The notes: generated by a model from the sequence alone, not told the origin. DNA of 64,000 bases from Roseateles sp. SL47 (GCF_026625885.1 NZ_CP113068.1:4898001-4962000), one strand, 5' to 3'; counted from the stretch's first letter, positions 13,071-23,495 are shown. Numbers and translations are program-made.

Positions 13071-13775
13071 ATGAACGACCAAAGCCTGCAGAACCAACCG
13101 AACCCGTTTGGTGGTTATGCATCTTCCCTGGCGGTGGACCGTCAGCGCGTGCTGCGCAACACCTACTGGCTGCTGGCGCTGTCGCTGATCCCGACCGTGA
13201 TTGGCGCGTGGCTGGGCGTGCAGTTCCGCCTCTTCCAGACCTTGTCGCATGGCATGTCGACACTGGTGTTCTTTGTGGGCGCCTTTGGCCTGATGTTTCT
13301 GGTGGAGAAGTACAAGAACTCCAGCAAAGGTGTGGCCTTCCTGCTGGGCTTCACCTTCTTCATGGGTCTGATGCTGTCGCGGCTGATTGCGGCGGTGCTG
13401 GGCTTCAAGAATGGTGGCACGCTGGTGATGACGGCCTTTGGTGGCACGGCGGCGATTTTCCTGTGCATGGCGTCGCTGGCGACGGTCGTGAAGCGTGACC
13501 TGTCGGGCCTGACGAAGTTCCTGGTGGTGGGTGCGGTGATTTTGATGGTGGCGGGCATTGCCAACATCTTCCTGCAGTCGTCGGCGCTGCTGCTGACCAT
13601 CCTGGTGGCGATGCTGGGCGTGTTCTCGGCCTTCATGCTGGTGGATGTGAAGCGCGTGGTGGATGGTGGCGAAACCAACTACATCAGCGCCACGCTGGCG
13701 ATCTACCTGGACATCTACAACGTCTTCCAGGCGCTGCTGTCGCTCCTCGGCATCTTCGGCGGGGAACGCGACTAA
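13071..13775 (+). CDS. Bax inhibitor-1/YccA family membrane protein
   Basis: A 234-residue integral membrane protein with seven hydrophobic segments, starting at NTYWLLALSLIPTVIGAWLG and ending in IYLDIYNVFQALLSLLGIFGG. The conserved terminal helix with its Asp (LDIYNVF) is the mark of the Bax-inhibitor-1 family. In bacteria this family includes YccA, an FtsH modulator and substrate. ATG 13071 follows GGAGG at four bases. It is convergent with rlmD, with a shared terminator between them. Confidence 0.92.
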   Translation: MNDQSLQNQPNPFGGYASSLAVDRQRVLRNTYWLLALSLIPTVIGAWLGVQFRLFQTLSHGMSTLVFFVGAFGLMFLVEKYKNSSKGVAFLLGFTFFMGLMLSRLIAAVLGFKNGGTLVMTAFGGTAAIFLCMASLATVVKRDLSGLTKFLVVGAVILMVAGIANIFLQSSALLLTILVAMLGVFSAFMLVDVKRVVDGGETNYISATLAIYLDIYNVFQALLSLLGIFGGERD

Positions 13776-13940
13776 CCCCCCTACGCGCTGCGCGCGCCCC
13801 CCAGGGGGCAGTCGGAGCCCGGCAAAGCCGGATCTCCAGACTCTGCTTGGGGCGGGCGGCAGCAAGACCGTCGCTCCAATCCGCATTCAGCGGCCGCCCT
13901 CGATCTTCTTGGCGGAGCAGCGACTGGTGCAGACCAAACC

Positions 13941-13969
13941 AAAATGGGCCCCTCGTGGCCCATTTTTTT
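13941..13969. terminator. Bidirectional terminator between the Bax-inhibitor gene and rlmD
   Basis: The stem AAAATGGGCC / GGCCCATTTT with a CCTCGT-type loop is flanked by A-run and T-run, so it can end transcription from both convergent genes. Confidence 0.8.
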
Positions 13970-14025
13970 CGTCACAACAGTCGCTCAATGCACCCCGATC
14001 ACGCGCATCGCCGCGCGTAGGGGGC

Positions 14026-15390
14026 CTAGCGCTCTAGTATTGCGATGGATTCGACGTGCGCGGTGTGGGGGAACATGTTCACCGCGCCGGCACCCGTGCA
14101 GCGGTAGCCCGCCACATTCACCAGCAAGCCCGCATCGCGGGCCAGGGTTGCCGGGTTGCAGGACACATACACAATCCGCTTCGGCGGCGTCCAGCCCGGC
14201 GCCAGCGATGGATCCTGCACCAGATCGGCCAAAGCCTTCGACAGCGCAAAGGCCCCCTCCCGCGGCGGATCAATCAGCCAGCGGTCCGCCACCCCGTCCG
14301 CCGCCAGCAGCTGCGGCGTCATGTCGAACAGGTTGCGCGCCACAAACGACGCTTTGTGACTCAGCCCGTTGCGCTGCGCATTCTCCCGGGACCGCTGCAC
14401 CAGCGCCTCGCTCCCCTCAATGCCCAGCACCTCACGCGCCTGCGTGGCCAGCGGCAAGGTGAAATTGCCCAGACCGCAGAACCAGTCAATCACCCGCTCA
14501 TTCGGCTGCACCGCCAGCAGGCGCAGCGCTCGCCCCACCAGCACCGTGTTGATGTGATGGTTCACCTGAGTGAAGTCCGTCGGCTTGAACGGCATCACCA
14601 CACCAAATTCGGGCAGCGTGTACGTCAGCTCCGGCCCACCCGCCTCCAGCAGATGCACCGTCTCCGGCCCCTTGGGCTGCAGCCACCACTGCACCCCATA
14701 CTCAGCCGCAAAGGCGCGCAGCTTGTCCACATCGCCCGCACTCAGCGGCTCCAGGTGGCGCAGCACCAGCGCAATCACCTGCACACCCGCACTGTCCCCA
14801 ATCGCCAGCTCGATCTGCGGCAGACGGTCTCGTGCGTCCATGGACCCGATCAGCGCCCGCAGCGGCATCAGCATCTGACTGACCTGCTCCGGCAGCACCT
14901 TGCAGACCTGCATATCAGCGATGTAGCGGCTCTTGCGCTCGTGGAAACCCACCAGCACATGCCCCTTCTTCGGCACATACCGCACCGACAAGCGCGCCCG
15001 ATAACGGTAGCCCGTGGCCGGCCCTTCGATCGGACGTAGCAGCGCCTCGGCCTTGACCTTGCCGAGATGCCACAGGTTGTCTTCCAGCACCCGCTGCTTC
15101 ACCGCCACCTGGGCGCCCGGATGCAAGTGCTGCATCTTGCAGCCGCCACAGGCACCCGCATGCAAACCGAAATGCGGGCAGACCGGACGCACCCGCTGAG
15201 AACTCTCACGGCGCATGGCGACCAGCGCCGCTTGCTCCCAGTTGTTCTTCTTGCGGCCAACGCTGACCTGAACCTCTTCACCAGGCAACGCGCCCTCGAT
15301 GAAGACCACCTTGCCTTCGCTATTGTGGGCCACGCCCTGAGCTTCCAGGTCCAGCGATTCGACCTTCAGCCATTCCGAAACATCAGTCAT
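14026..15390 (-). CDS. rlmD: 23S rRNA (uracil-1939-C5)-methyltransferase RlmD
   Basis: RlmD uses SAM to methylate U1939 of 23S rRNA. An N-terminal TRAM domain ([26 protein letters not shown]) precedes iron-sulfur cysteines ([18 protein letters not shown], with a further Cys at ADMQVCKVL). The methyltransferase part has [23 protein letters not shown] and the catalytic-cysteine motif [12 protein letters not shown]. The 454-residue length is normal. Confidence 0.96.
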   Translation of the reverse strand: MTDVSEWLKVESLDLEAQGVAHNSEGKVVFIEGALPGEEVQVSVGRKKNNWEQAALVAMRRESSQRVRPVCPHFGLHAGACGGCKMQHLHPGAQVAVKQRVLEDNLWHLGKVKAEALLRPIEGPATGYRYRARLSVRYVPKKGHVLVGFHERKSRYIADMQVCKVLPEQVSQMLMPLRALIGSMDARDRLPQIELAIGDSAGVQVIALVLRHLEPLSAGDVDKLRAFAAEYGVQWWLQPKGPETVHLLEAGGPELTYTLPEFGVVMPFKPTDFTQVNHHINTVLVGRALRLLAVQPNERVIDWFCGLGNFTLPLATQAREVLGIEGSEALVQRSRENAQRNGLSHKASFVARNLFDMTPQLLAADGVADRWLIDPPREGAFALSKALADLVQDPSLAPGWTPPKRIVYVSCNPATLARDAGLLVNVAGYRCTGAGAVNMFPHTAHVESIAILER

Positions 15391-15501
15391 AACCGCGCAT
15401 TATCTGGCAAGAGCACACCCGCCCGCCGAGCCCCAGGCCACGAGCGGCTACGTGGCGCATCCACCAGACGGCATCCACCAGGCGGCATCCACGCCAAGCC
15501 G

Positions 15502-16818
15502 TCAGAAGATGGAATCGCGATTGATGCCCTGGCGCAGCATGTTGCGCTTGAGCTTGGCCTGGGCCTCGATCTGGATCTGGCGAATACGCTCCCGCGTCAG
15601 CCCCAGCCGCACCGCCAGCACATCCAGCGTCTCCGGCTCCCGGTCCGCCAGACCATAACGACCGGCCAGCACCTCGCGCTCCCGGTCGCTCAAGGAAGCC
15701 AGCCCCGTCTTGAGCAGCCCCTCCAGCTCATGGGTGAGCCGCTGCCCCACCGGATCCATGGCCTGCTCATCCGCCACCAGGTCCAGCATGGACTCCCCAC
15801 CCTCGCCGTTGCGATCCACCGGTGAGTCCAGCGAACTCGGCAACTCGGCATAGGCCAACAGCGCGGCCACTTCTTCCACCGGCCGCCCGAGCGCCCGCGC
15901 GATGTCGTCGTCCCGCACCTGGGACTCGCCCCCCTGCCCCGCCGACATCGCCTCCAGCGACCGCCGCGCCTTCAACACTTGATTCAGCTCGCGCACGATA
16001 TGCACCGGCAACCGCACCAACCGGGCCTGATGCATCAACGCGCGTTCCACTGCCTGCCGAATCCACCAGCTGGCATAGGTGGAGAACCGGAAGCCACGCT
16101 CCGGCTCGAATTTGCCAATGGCATGCATGAGGCCGAGATTGCCTTCCTCGATCAGATCACTCATGGGCAGGCCGCGGCCCAGGTAGTTCTTGGCAATGCT
16201 GACCACCAGGCGCAGGTTGTGCTCGATCATCGCCTGGCGCGCTTCGAAGTCACCCGCTCGCGCACGGGTCGCCGTCTCGTATTCTTCCTGCGGGGTCAGC
16301 AGCGGCGTACGTCGAATGTCTCGCAGATAAGCCTGCAGCGCATTGCCAACATCACCGCCTTCCATCGGCGCCAGCAGGGTCTGGCCCGAACGAGGCTCCA
16401 CCGGGGCACCCTCACCCTCTGCGTCAGCGGCAGGTGAGTCCGCATCGCCCACGGGGATTTCCATTTCGGCATCCGCCGAGAGCAGGACATCCACCAGCGC
16501 CGCCGACACCTCGATCGCCGAATCGTCCAGGGAGGCCGTTGCACCCTCCAGCTCGTCGACGGCCACCGGCTCGTCGAGCCCGGTGGCATCGAGGTCGGCC
16601 AGACCCTCATCCTGGGCTTCCATGTCTTCATGGGAGTCCGGTGTCGGCGCATCCGGATGCCTGTCGTTGATGTGCGGGACATCCGCCGCCAGCGCCCCAT
16701 CCATCACGGTGGGCGGGCGGGCCGCCAGTGCGGGCGGCATGGCAAAACGGCCAGCTTCCTGGCCTGCAGAGAGCTTGGGCAAGTCATGCCCATCCATTGA
16801 GGCGGCGCGTTGACTCAT
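15502..16818 (-). CDS. rpoS: Stationary-phase sigma factor RpoS (with long acidic N-terminal extension)
   Basis: RpoS directs RNA polymerase to general-stress promoters. Regions 1.2-4.2 are intact: [19 protein letters not shown], the region 2 motif [42 protein letters not shown], and the region 4 helix-turn-helix ending [21 protein letters not shown]. Ahead of this core are about 145 residues rich in D, E, A and P, more than twice the usual RpoS N terminus. ATG 16818 has GGAGG nine bases upstream. It follows nlpD by 25 bases, the usual surE-pcm-nlpD-rpoS order. Confidence 0.95.
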   Translation of the reverse strand: MSQRAASMDGHDLPKLSAGQEAGRFAMPPALAARPPTVMDGALAADVPHINDRHPDAPTPDSHEDMEAQDEGLADLDATGLDEPVAVDELEGATASLDDSAIEVSAALVDVLLSADAEMEIPVGDADSPAADAEGEGAPVEPRSGQTLLAPMEGGDVGNALQAYLRDIRRTPLLTPQEEYETATRARAGDFEARQAMIEHNLRLVVSIAKNYLGRGLPMSDLIEEGNLGLMHAIGKFEPERGFRFSTYASWWIRQAVERALMHQARLVRLPVHIVRELNQVLKARRSLEAMSAGQGGESQVRDDDIARALGRPVEEVAALLAYAELPSSLDSPVDRNGEGGESMLDLVADEQAMDPVGQRLTHELEGLLKTGLASLSDREREVLAGRYGLADREPETLDVLAVRLGLTRERIRQIQIEAQAKLKRNMLRQGINRDSIF

Positions 16819-16843
16819 GTCGCGGCGCCTCCTTCAGCGCCTG

Positions 16844-17755
16844 CTAACGGGTCGGCAACAGCTTTGCAGGATCGATAGGCTTGCCCTGCTTGCGCACTTC
16901 AAAGTGCAGCTTGACCCGGTCCGTATCGGTATCACCCATCTCGGCGATCTTCTGACCCTTGCGCACCACCTGGTCTTCTTTCACCAGCAAGGTCTGGTTG
17001 TGAGCGTAAGCCGTCAGATAGTTCGTGCTGTGCTTGATGATGATCATGTTGCCGTATCCGCGCAAGCCCGCACCCGCGTACATCACGCGGCCATCGGCAG
17101 CGGCGAAGACTGGATCTCCGGCTTTGCCCGCAAACGCCATTCCCTTGTTGCGGACTTCATCAAACCCTGCTAAGACCTGACCCGATGCGGGCCAGCCCCA
17201 ACTGATGTCGTCGTCGTCCTTGATGACCGGCGGCGTGGGCGCGGACGCCACCACGCCGCTGGGGCCGCTCGACGGAATCGCACTGGTGGCCGGCGCGGAG
17301 GCACCGCTGGCCGGCGTGTTGGACGCCGTGGCCTTGCCATCCAGCGGACGGCTTTCCACGCGGGTGGACGCCAGCGGCCGCGTGGTGACCGAGCTGGGAT
17401 CCACGCCGGGCGGCACCACCCTCAACACCTGACCCACTTCGATGATGTTGGGGTTGTCCATGCCGTTCCAACGGGCCAGGTCTTTCCAGGACTGGCCGTT
17501 GTCCAGCGCGATGCGGATGAGCGTGTCACCCGGCTTGACGGTGTAGTACCCCGGTTTGCCGGCATTCTCAGCGCCAGGCAGCGGCTTGAGCGGCTCGGGC
17601 GTCTGCACCGTGACAGGCGTTGTGGGGGTGGCTGCGGGCGGTTTGCCGACGGAGCGCTCCTCCACCGGAGCGCGGTGCGGCGGAACGGTACACCCGACCA
17701 GCGCCAGCAACAGCACGGAGACCCCTACAAGCGGAAGACGATGAAGATGTTGCAT
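16844..17755 (-). CDS. nlpD: Murein hydrolase activator NlpD (LysM and M23 domains), lipoprotein
   Basis: NlpD is an outer-membrane lipoprotein that activates AmiC during septum splitting. It starts with a lipoprotein signal (SVLLLALVGC), then a LysM domain (YYTVKPGDTLIRIALDNGQSWKDLA...IIEVGQVLRV) at about 70-115. A low-complexity Ala/Ser/Pro linker follows, then a C-terminal M23 (LytM) domain (GWPASGQVLAGFDEVRNKGMAF, YGNMIIIKHS, GKPIDPAKLLP). The degenerate M23 site fits an activator rather than an active endopeptidase. It is transcribed with rpoS. Confidence 0.95.
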   Translation of the reverse strand: MQHLHRLPLVGVSVLLLALVGCTVPPHRAPVEERSVGKPPAATPTTPVTVQTPEPLKPLPGAENAGKPGYYTVKPGDTLIRIALDNGQSWKDLARWNGMDNPNIIEVGQVLRVVPPGVDPSSVTTRPLASTRVESRPLDGKATASNTPASGASAPATSAIPSSGPSGVVASAPTPPVIKDDDDISWGWPASGQVLAGFDEVRNKGMAFAGKAGDPVFAAADGRVMYAGAGLRGYGNMIIIKHSTNYLTAYAHNQTLLVKEDQVVRKGQKIAEMGDTDTDRVKLHFEVRKQGKPIDPAKLLPTR

Positions 17756-17805
17756 GCGCTTTTGGTTGTCGTTACAGAACGCTGTAGCCCGGTGTCTCCC
17801 ACCGG

Positions 17806-18636
17806 TTACATGACGCCCGATTTTAGGGGCACGAACAGGACCGCCTCATGCAAGCTGCGCACAAAGCGAGAACCCTGTGCATCGCGCACATGGTCGATCA
17901 GCACCAGCACCTGACCACGCCCACTCGGGGCCGTCATCGGCGCCACCAGCCGGCCACCCGGGGCGAGTTGGTCCAGCCAGGCCTGCGGGATGTCGTCGCC
18001 GCCAGCGGCGGAGATGATGCTGTCGTAAGGAGCGGAAGGGGGATGGCCCAGCATGCCGTCCCCATACACGAGCCTCACCTGGCTGTAACCGACCAGATGG
18101 CCAAGGGCCTTGTCGTGCAACGGTTTGAGACGCTCGATCGAAACCACCTGTTTCGCGATCTGCATCAGCAGTGCCGCCTGGTAGCCGCAGCCGGTGCCGA
18201 TCTCCAGCACCTTGCCCAGATGACCCCGGGCCTGCGCCCCGGGCGCGGCGAGCATCAGCGCCATCATGCGCCCCACCACCGAGGGTTTGGAGATGGTCTG
18301 CCCGTGGCCAATGGGCAGGCTGGTGTCCTCATAGGCCTGGATGGCCAGCGCGGTATCCACGAATTCATGGCGCGGCACGGTGGCCAAGGCCTGCAGCACG
18401 CGCTCGTCCGACAGGCCTTCGGCGCGCAGCCGCTGCACCATGCGCTGGCGCACGCCCGCCGAGTCCAGCCCCAGGCCGCTGGGCGGCACCGCGCGGGCCT
18501 TGATGGCAGCGGCCTGCTGCCAATGGCCCTGCGGCTTCAGCGGCTCGCGCCCCACCGCAGCGCCCGGCTTGGGCGTGCTGCCCAGCTGCTGCAAGGACAG
18601 CGGAAAACGCTTGGCGCGCGGCGGCGTGTCACTCAT
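17806..18636 (-). CDS. pcm: Protein-L-isoaspartate O-methyltransferase Pcm
   Basis: Pcm repairs isoaspartyl residues in aged proteins by SAM-dependent methylation. The core shows the family block [22 protein letters not shown], the SAM loop [15 protein letters not shown], a [10 protein letters not shown] acidic strand and the [18 protein letters not shown] segment. About 60 extra N-terminal residues make it longer than E. coli Pcm (208). ATG 18636 ([10 protein letters not shown]) overlaps the surE stop as ATGA, so coupling is likely. Confidence 0.94.
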   Translation of the reverse strand: MSDTPPRAKRFPLSLQQLGSTPKPGAAVGREPLKPQGHWQQAAAIKARAVPPSGLGLDSAGVRQRMVQRLRAEGLSDERVLQALATVPRHEFVDTALAIQAYEDTSLPIGHGQTISKPSVVGRMMALMLAAPGAQARGHLGKVLEIGTGCGYQAALLMQIAKQVVSIERLKPLHDKALGHLVGYSQVRLVYGDGMLGHPPSAPYDSIISAAGGDDIPQAWLDQLAPGGRLVAPMTAPSGRGQVLVLIDHVRDAQGSRFVRSLHEAVLFVPLKSGVM

Positions 18637-19388
18637 GCCTGCTCGTTCAGCTTCAGGCGCTGACGCCACGCCCCCAGCGATGCATGCTCGGTCAGATCGA
18701 CCTGCAGCGGCGTGATGGAGACCATGCCGTTGGCAGTGGCATGGAAGTCGGTACCTTCACCAGCCTCGCGCGCGTCGCCAGCGGGGCCGATCCAGTAGAT
18801 CATGTCGCCGCGCGGGCTGCGTTGCTGGATGGTCGCTTCGCTGGCATGGCGACGGCCCAGGCGGGTCACCCGGCGCGGCAACTGGGCGGCGTCCGAGCGA
18901 TTCGGGATATTCACGCTCAACAGGAACGGGTCCACCAGGCCCCCGGCGATGACATCCTGCACCAACTGACGCGCCATCGCGGCGGCGGCATCCAGATGCC
19001 CCCACCCCTTCTCCACTTGAGAAAACGCAATGGACGGAATGCCGAACAGATAACCTTCGGTGGCTGCGGCCACGGTCCCGGAATAGAGCGTGTCGTCGCC
19101 CATGTTGGCACCGTTGTTGATGCCGGAGAGCACCAGGTCCGGTCGATAGTCCAGCAGGCCCGTCAGCGCCAGATGCACGCAGTCCGACGGCGTGCCATTC
19201 ACGTAGCGGAAGCCGTTGGCGGCGGTGAACACCGACAGTGGCCGCGAGAGGGTCAGCGAATTGGAGGTGCCGCTGGCATTCTGCTCCGGTGCGATCACTT
19301 CAATCTGCCCCAACCCTTCGCAGGCACGCACCAGGGCGTGCAGACCAGGGGCGAGGTATCCGTCGTCGTTGGCGATAAGTATGCGCAT
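18633..19388 (-). CDS. surE: 5'-nucleotidase / survival protein SurE
   Basis: SurE is a cytosolic divalent-metal-dependent 5'(3')-nucleotidase and exopolyphosphatase of the stationary-phase survival cluster. The N terminus [16 protein letters not shown] holds the metal-binding DD pair. [28 protein letters not shown] and [25 protein letters not shown] are the other signature blocks. I chose ATG 19388 over an in-frame ATG three codons upstream because it matches the family start. Confidence 0.96.
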   Translation of the reverse strand: MRILIANDDGYLAPGLHALVRACEGLGQIEVIAPEQNASGTSNSLTLSRPLSVFTAANGFRYVNGTPSDCVHLALTGLLDYRPDLVLSGINNGANMGDDTLYSGTVAAATEGYLFGIPSIAFSQVEKGWGHLDAAAAMARQLVQDVIAGGLVDPFLLSVNIPNRSDAAQLPRRVTRLGRRHASEATIQQRSPRGDMIYWIGPAGDAREAGEGTDFHATANGMVSITPLQVDLTEHASLGAWRQRLKLNEQA

Positions 19389-19506
19389 GAGCCGCATTGT
19401 AGGCAGACGTCACCTGTGAGACGCGCCACCCATGACAGCCTCCCTATCATCCGCCGGAGTCGGGCCGGTGCAGGGCCCAGTTTGAAGACCGCAAGGAGCA
19501 ACCCAC

Positions 19507-20487
19507 ATGAAGGCCTGGCTGTGCGAGAACCCGATCGGTGTCGAGGCGCTGAAATGGAAGGAGCTGCCCCAGCCGCAGCCCGGGCCGGGCCAGTTGCGGG
19601 TGTCCATCCGGGCGGCGAGCCTGAATTTTCCGGATCTGTTGATCATCCAGAACAAGTACCAGATGAAGCCGCCCCTGCCCTTTGTGCCGGGGACCGAGTT
19701 TGCGGGGGTGGTCGATGCGGTCGGCGACGGCGTGCAAGGCTTCAAGCCCGGCGACACGGTGGCGGCCTTTACCGGCACCGGGGGCTTCGCCACAGAAGCG
19801 CTGGTACCGGCCGCACTGGCCCTGCCCCTGCCGGCCGGCTTCCCGTTCGAGGACGCGGCCGCCTTCATCTGCACCTATGCCACCAGCCATCACGCCTTGA
19901 TGGACCGTGCCGCGCTCCAGCCCGGAGAGACGGTGCTGATCCTGGGGGCCGCCGGAGGCGTGGGCACCGCTGCCATCCAGATTGCCAGGGCCGCTGGTGC
20001 GCGGGTGATTGCGGCCGCCTCCACCGACGACAAATGCGCCCGTTGCCGCAACTTGGGCGCTGATGCCACCATCAACTACACCACCCACTCGCTGCGGGAC
20101 GAACTGAAGACCCTCACCGAGGGCCGAGGGCCGGACGTGGTGTATGACCCGGTCGGCGGCGACCTCACCGAACCGGCCTTCCGCTCTATCGCCTGGCGCG
20201 GACGCTATCTGGTGGTCGGCTTCGCCCAAGGGAAGATTCCGGCGCTGCCCCTGAACCTGACCCTGCTCAAAGGCGCCTCCCTGGTGGGGGTGTTCTGGGG
20301 CGAGTTCGCCAAGCGAGAGCCGAAGCACAATGCGGACATGATGAAGACCCTGGCCGCCTGGTATGCACAAGGCAAGATCAAACCGGTGATTGATCAGGTG
20401 CTGCCGATGGAGGACCTGCCGCAGGCATTTGCACGGATGAGCGGCCGTGCGGTGGTCGGCAAGCTGGTGGTGGTGAACCGTACCTGA
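19507..20487 (+). CDS. NADPH:quinone oxidoreductase family protein (zinc-free MDR)
   Basis: A 326-residue medium-chain dehydrogenase/reductase. It has the GroES-like N half (SLNFPDLLIIQNKYQMKPPLPFVPGTEFAG), a Rossmann half with LGAAGGVGTAAIQIARAAGA near residue 145, and the strand VVYDPVGGDLTEPAF. No structural zinc cysteines are present, so it groups with the quinone oxidoreductases (Qor/zeta-crystallin type). The physiological substrate cannot be told. A good ribosome site (AAGGAG) lies eight bases before the ATG; it appears to be a single-gene unit. Confidence 0.88.
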   Translation: MKAWLCENPIGVEALKWKELPQPQPGPGQLRVSIRAASLNFPDLLIIQNKYQMKPPLPFVPGTEFAGVVDAVGDGVQGFKPGDTVAAFTGTGGFATEALVPAALALPLPAGFPFEDAAAFICTYATSHHALMDRAALQPGETVLILGAAGGVGTAAIQIARAAGARVIAAASTDDKCARCRNLGADATINYTTHSLRDELKTLTEGRGPDVVYDPVGGDLTEPAFRSIAWRGRYLVVGFAQGKIPALPLNLTLLKGASLVGVFWGEFAKREPKHNADMMKTLAAWYAQGKIKPVIDQVLPMEDLPQAFARMSGRAVVGKLVVVNRT

Positions 20488-20607
20488 GCTGTCATGGGTA
20501 CGGTTGAACGGACTGACCCATAAAAAAGCACAGGCCCACCCTCTTCGCGGGGGCGTGTCAGGCCTGGGCGTGCGATAGGATGCCGAGGCTCAAGCTCACG
20601 CATCCCC

Positions 20608-21348
20608 ATGGCCGTCAAAGTTCTCATCGTTGAAGACAATCCGGTAGCCCGCAGCTTCCTGTGTCGTGTAGTGCGCGAGAGTTTCAGCGACGGCATGGAG
20701 ATCACAGAAGCCGGGGACCTGGAAGGCGCGCGCCAGCAGTTGGCACGGGCTGATGCGGAGCCTGGCGGCAGCGGCTTCAAGCTCATCCTGATCGACCTGG
20801 AACTGCCCGACGGCAATGGCATGGAGTTTCTGGGCGAACTGGCCACCCGGCCGGCCGTGAAGATCGTCACCACGCTGTATTCGGACGACGATCACCTGTT
20901 CCCGGCCCTGCAACGGGGCGCCGACGGTTATCTGCTCAAGGAAGACCGCTTCGAGGTGCTGGTGGAAGAATTGCAGCGCATCGTGCGCGGCCAGCCACCG
21001 CTGTCCCCGGCCATTGCGCGGCGCCTGCTGTCGCACTTCCGGCCCGGCTCCACCGGTGATTCCGGCCCCATGGGCTTGAATTCGGGCTTTGGCAGTCTCA
21101 CCTCCAGCGCCACGCCCAGCGGGCGCGGCGTCACGTTGGACCCGCTGCCGGAATGGGAGCGGCTGACACCCCGTGAAAACGAAGTGCTGACCTACCTGAG
21201 CAAGGGTTTCACCATCAAGGAAATCGCCAACCTGATGGGCATCAAGTGGTTCACGGTGAATGACCACATCAAGAGCATCTACAAGAAGCTCAATGTCTCC
21301 AGCCGCGCGGAAGCAGCGGTGCTGGCCAGCAAGCAGGGGCTGGTCTGA
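20608..21348 (+). CDS. LuxR/NarL-type response regulator
   Basis: A receiver domain (residues 1-125) has the acidic pocket E9-D10, phospho-acceptor Asp63 in ILIDLELPDGNG, and lysine in GYLLKEDRF. A glycine/serine-rich linker of about 45 residues leads to a LuxR-type DNA-binding domain (LTPRENEVLTYLSKGFTIKEIANLMGIKWFTVNDHIKSIYKKL). No sensor kinase lies beside it, so it is an orphan regulator here and its signal is unknown. Confidence 0.92.
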   Translation: MAVKVLIVEDNPVARSFLCRVVRESFSDGMEITEAGDLEGARQQLARADAEPGGSGFKLILIDLELPDGNGMEFLGELATRPAVKIVTTLYSDDDHLFPALQRGADGYLLKEDRFEVLVEELQRIVRGQPPLSPAIARRLLSHFRPGSTGDSGPMGLNSGFGSLTSSATPSGRGVTLDPLPEWERLTPRENEVLTYLSKGFTIKEIANLMGIKWFTVNDHIKSIYKKLNVSSRAEAAVLASKQGLV

Positions 21349-21473
21349 AGAGGTCGTTGCGCCGCCCTCCGACGGGAGCACATGCCCTTGTCCCCTGCAA
21401 GGCTGCCGCACCTTGGGCTAAGCTGGGTCCATATCGATCCCACCGGGATCCACAACATCTGGATAGCCCAAGC

Positions 21474-22016
21474 ATGCAGCGCACCCCATTCCCCCCCCTC
21501 CTCCTCGTTCGCAGCGTTCGCGGCATTCGCAGCATTCGGCAGCCCGCTTGGCGCAGTGTCCTGGCAGCAGCGATGCTCGCCAGCCTGGCCGCTTGTGCGT
21601 CAGGCCCCAGCACACCGACCACGCCCGCGGGCAGCCTGCCGCATACGGCTCGCTGGGACCAGCAGGAATGGGTGGTCACCGCCTTGAATGGCGCAGACCT
21701 GCCCACCACCGCCCCCCGCCCAACCCTGAGCATCCAGGACGGCGTAGCCTCGGGCACCGATGGCTGCAACCGTTATCGGCGGCCACTCAAGCCCGCGTCG
21801 GACGTGCCGTCGGCGCTGCGTTTTGATGATGCTGGCGGCGTGTCCACGCGCATGGCCTGCCCCGGCGATGGCGACACCGTGGCACGGGGCTGGAATACCG
21901 CGATGAGCGCCACCCGATCGGTGCGAACCGAACCGCATCGGCTGGCGCTGGTCGACGAAAGCGGCAATGTGATTGCACGCCTGGCACCGGTGAAGACTGT
22001 CGCCCAACAGCCTTGA
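21474..22016 (+). CDS. META-domain lipoprotein (HslJ-like)
   Basis: The 180-residue protein has a long basic leader, then a lipoprotein signal (AAAMLASLAACASGP). A META domain follows: WVVTALNGADLPTTAPRPTLSIQDGVASGTDGCNRYRRPL, ending in a strand-rich region with ALVDESGNVIARL. META/HslJ proteins are linked to heat shock and novobiocin resistance in E. coli, but their mechanism is unknown. The start at ATG 21474 is chosen for the signal; the leader is unusually long and a later Met (before LASLAAC) could be used. Confidence 0.78.
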   Translation: MQRTPFPPLLLVRSVRGIRSIRQPAWRSVLAAAMLASLAACASGPSTPTTPAGSLPHTARWDQQEWVVTALNGADLPTTAPRPTLSIQDGVASGTDGCNRYRRPLKPASDVPSALRFDDAGGVSTRMACPGDGDTVARGWNTAMSATRSVRTEPHRLALVDESGNVIARLAPVKTVAQQP

Positions 22017-22109
22017 GGCTGATGCGGCGCTGATGTGCAGCACTGATGCAGCGCCGATGGCAGGTGATCGCTCTGCGAGCCGCCTGCCTCCGCGCAGCGC
22101 GGCGCGAAC

Positions 22110-23003
22110 TCAGCGACGTTTGCTGGCGAGGTATTGCTCCACCATCTGGAGGCGATACCTCTCCACGAAGCCTTCCTGCTTCAGCTCGCGCAGCGTCTGC
22201 GAGATGGCGGCCAGCCGTGGGGCATGGCGACGATGCAGATACGCATGGCCGGTGGTGGTCTGAACAATGCCGAGCAGGCGAGGCTTCGGCCCCGCCCGTG
22301 CGGCCGCGCTGGCGTCGCCGAACGCGAGATAGTCCTCCACGCCCTCGCGGACATCAAAATAGATGTCGGTGCGCGCCAGTTGCAAACGGCGAATGCCCTG
22401 CTCGATGGTGATGACCTTGGAGATCTGCATTGGGTTCAGGTGGCGCGCCAGCAGTTCCGACAACTCCTGAATGCCATGCCGATGTTCGCAGACCAGGCCC
22501 AAGGCGCGGATCCGACCCCATGCCGGGACGTTGTCGCCGAGCCGGTTTGAAGTGACATAGGCCGCAAACTGCACCTCATTGTTGGGCTCGGGCACCCGCA
22601 GCAGGTTGGGATGCAGATCCCCATACCCCCAGGTGCGCCCCAGCTCACCATCCGCCTGGCCCGACTCGACCAGCAAGGTCGCCCGCGCAGGCGGCACATC
22701 AACGAACTGGAAACCCAGGCTCAAGCGGGACAGGACTTCGCGATAGACGGCAATCAGCCACTGGGTCCGCGGGTCTTCCAATCGCCGGGAGAAGGTGAAA
22801 CGCAGGATCTGCGCATCAGATGCCTGGTGCCCGGCCGAGGGAGGCTGCAACACGCGCTCATCATCCGTTGCCGGAGAAATGGCACACGCGCTTGCCAGCG
22901 ACCCGCCCCCCAAGCAGGCTGCCGCGCTGGCCACCCCGTAGATGGCGCATTTGCCCGAGAGCAGAAGGACCGCTCGGCGCACGGCCTCAAAGTCACTTCC
23001 CAT
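22110..23003 (-). CDS. Periplasmic solute-binding-like protein (SBP family 3 type)
   Basis: About 297 residues. An N-terminal hydrophobic stretch with Ala-rich cleavage region suggests export. The body (ILRFTFSRRLEDPRTQWLIAVYREVLSRLSL, PPARATLLVESGQADGELGRTWGYG, LARTDIYFDVREGVEDYLAF, TTTGHAYLHRRHAPRLAAISQTLRELKQEGF) follows the pattern of type-3 amino-acid-binding proteins recruited as stand-alone sensors. No transporter genes are adjacent. ATG 23003 is preferred to a GTG two codons upstream. Confidence 0.75.
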   Translation of the reverse strand: MGSDFEAVRRAVLLLSGKCAIYGVASAAACLGGGSLASACAISPATDDERVLQPPSAGHQASDAQILRFTFSRRLEDPRTQWLIAVYREVLSRLSLGFQFVDVPPARATLLVESGQADGELGRTWGYGDLHPNLLRVPEPNNEVQFAAYVTSNRLGDNVPAWGRIRALGLVCEHRHGIQELSELLARHLNPMQISKVITIEQGIRRLQLARTDIYFDVREGVEDYLAFGDASAAARAGPKPRLLGIVQTTTGHAYLHRRHAPRLAAISQTLRELKQEGFVERYRLQMVEQYLASKRR

Positions 23004-23228
23004 GCTCACCAGCCTTATGACGGTGGGTCACTGACAGGTCACAGAGGTGAATCCTAAGCGCGGCGCCACGGCCGTGGAAGACGCAGCCCCCGGGACTACT
23101 GTATTAAAACAGCGCTTCTGATGGCGAAAACCTCACGGTTCCAGCTGAACGTTCTGCGGACCCGCAATGTTGGCTAGCGCACTTAACGCTACATTGGCGC
23201 CAGAAATACAGCAGTCATCGGGCAAGTC

Positions 23229-23495
23229 ATGAGGACAGGAGTTGTGTGGGGCGTCGGCATTGCGCTGGGCGCGCTTTTGAACGCCGCCTACGGCGCCATG
23301 CACTTTGGGGAAGACCCAGAAGGCAGCCTGGGAAACTTTGCTGCCTCTGCGGTGTTTGCCGTGATCGCCATCGCGGTCGCTCGCCCGAGCCGCACGACAC
23401 GGCCGGAATTCCGGCACCTGCAAGAAGATCAACAGGCAACGGCCGCTGGCGTCGTTCCCCAAGCGGCGCCCGGCCGCCCACCAAGCCGGGCCTGA
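23229..23495 (+). CDS. Small membrane protein with a close relative inside the prophage
   Basis: An 88-residue protein with two hydrophobic stretches (VVWGVGIALGALLNAAYGAM and NFAASAVFAVIAIAVA) separated by HFGEDPEGSLG, and a hydrophilic tail. Its first 55 residues are clearly related to the plus-strand gene at 44198-44467 (shared VWGVGIAL, NA-YGAMHF, EDPEG-LGNFAAS). This copy lies 160 bases outside the tRNA-His scar. Function unknown. It may be a host gene or the remnant of an earlier element at the same site. Confidence 0.7.
   Translation: MRTGVVWGVGIALGALLNAAYGAMHFGEDPEGSLGNFAASAVFAVIAIAVARPSRTTRPEFRHLQEDQQATAAGVVPQAAPGRPPSRA

Noticed and set aside
20520..20580. A hairpin with a T-run on the minus strand after the quinone oxidoreductase gene
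   Set aside because: No minus-strand gene ends here and the stem is interrupted, so I do not annotate it as a terminator.
23098..23111. CTGTATTAAAACAG as a LexA box
   Set aside because: Spacing is CTG-N8-CAG rather than N10, and no SOS-type gene follows directly.
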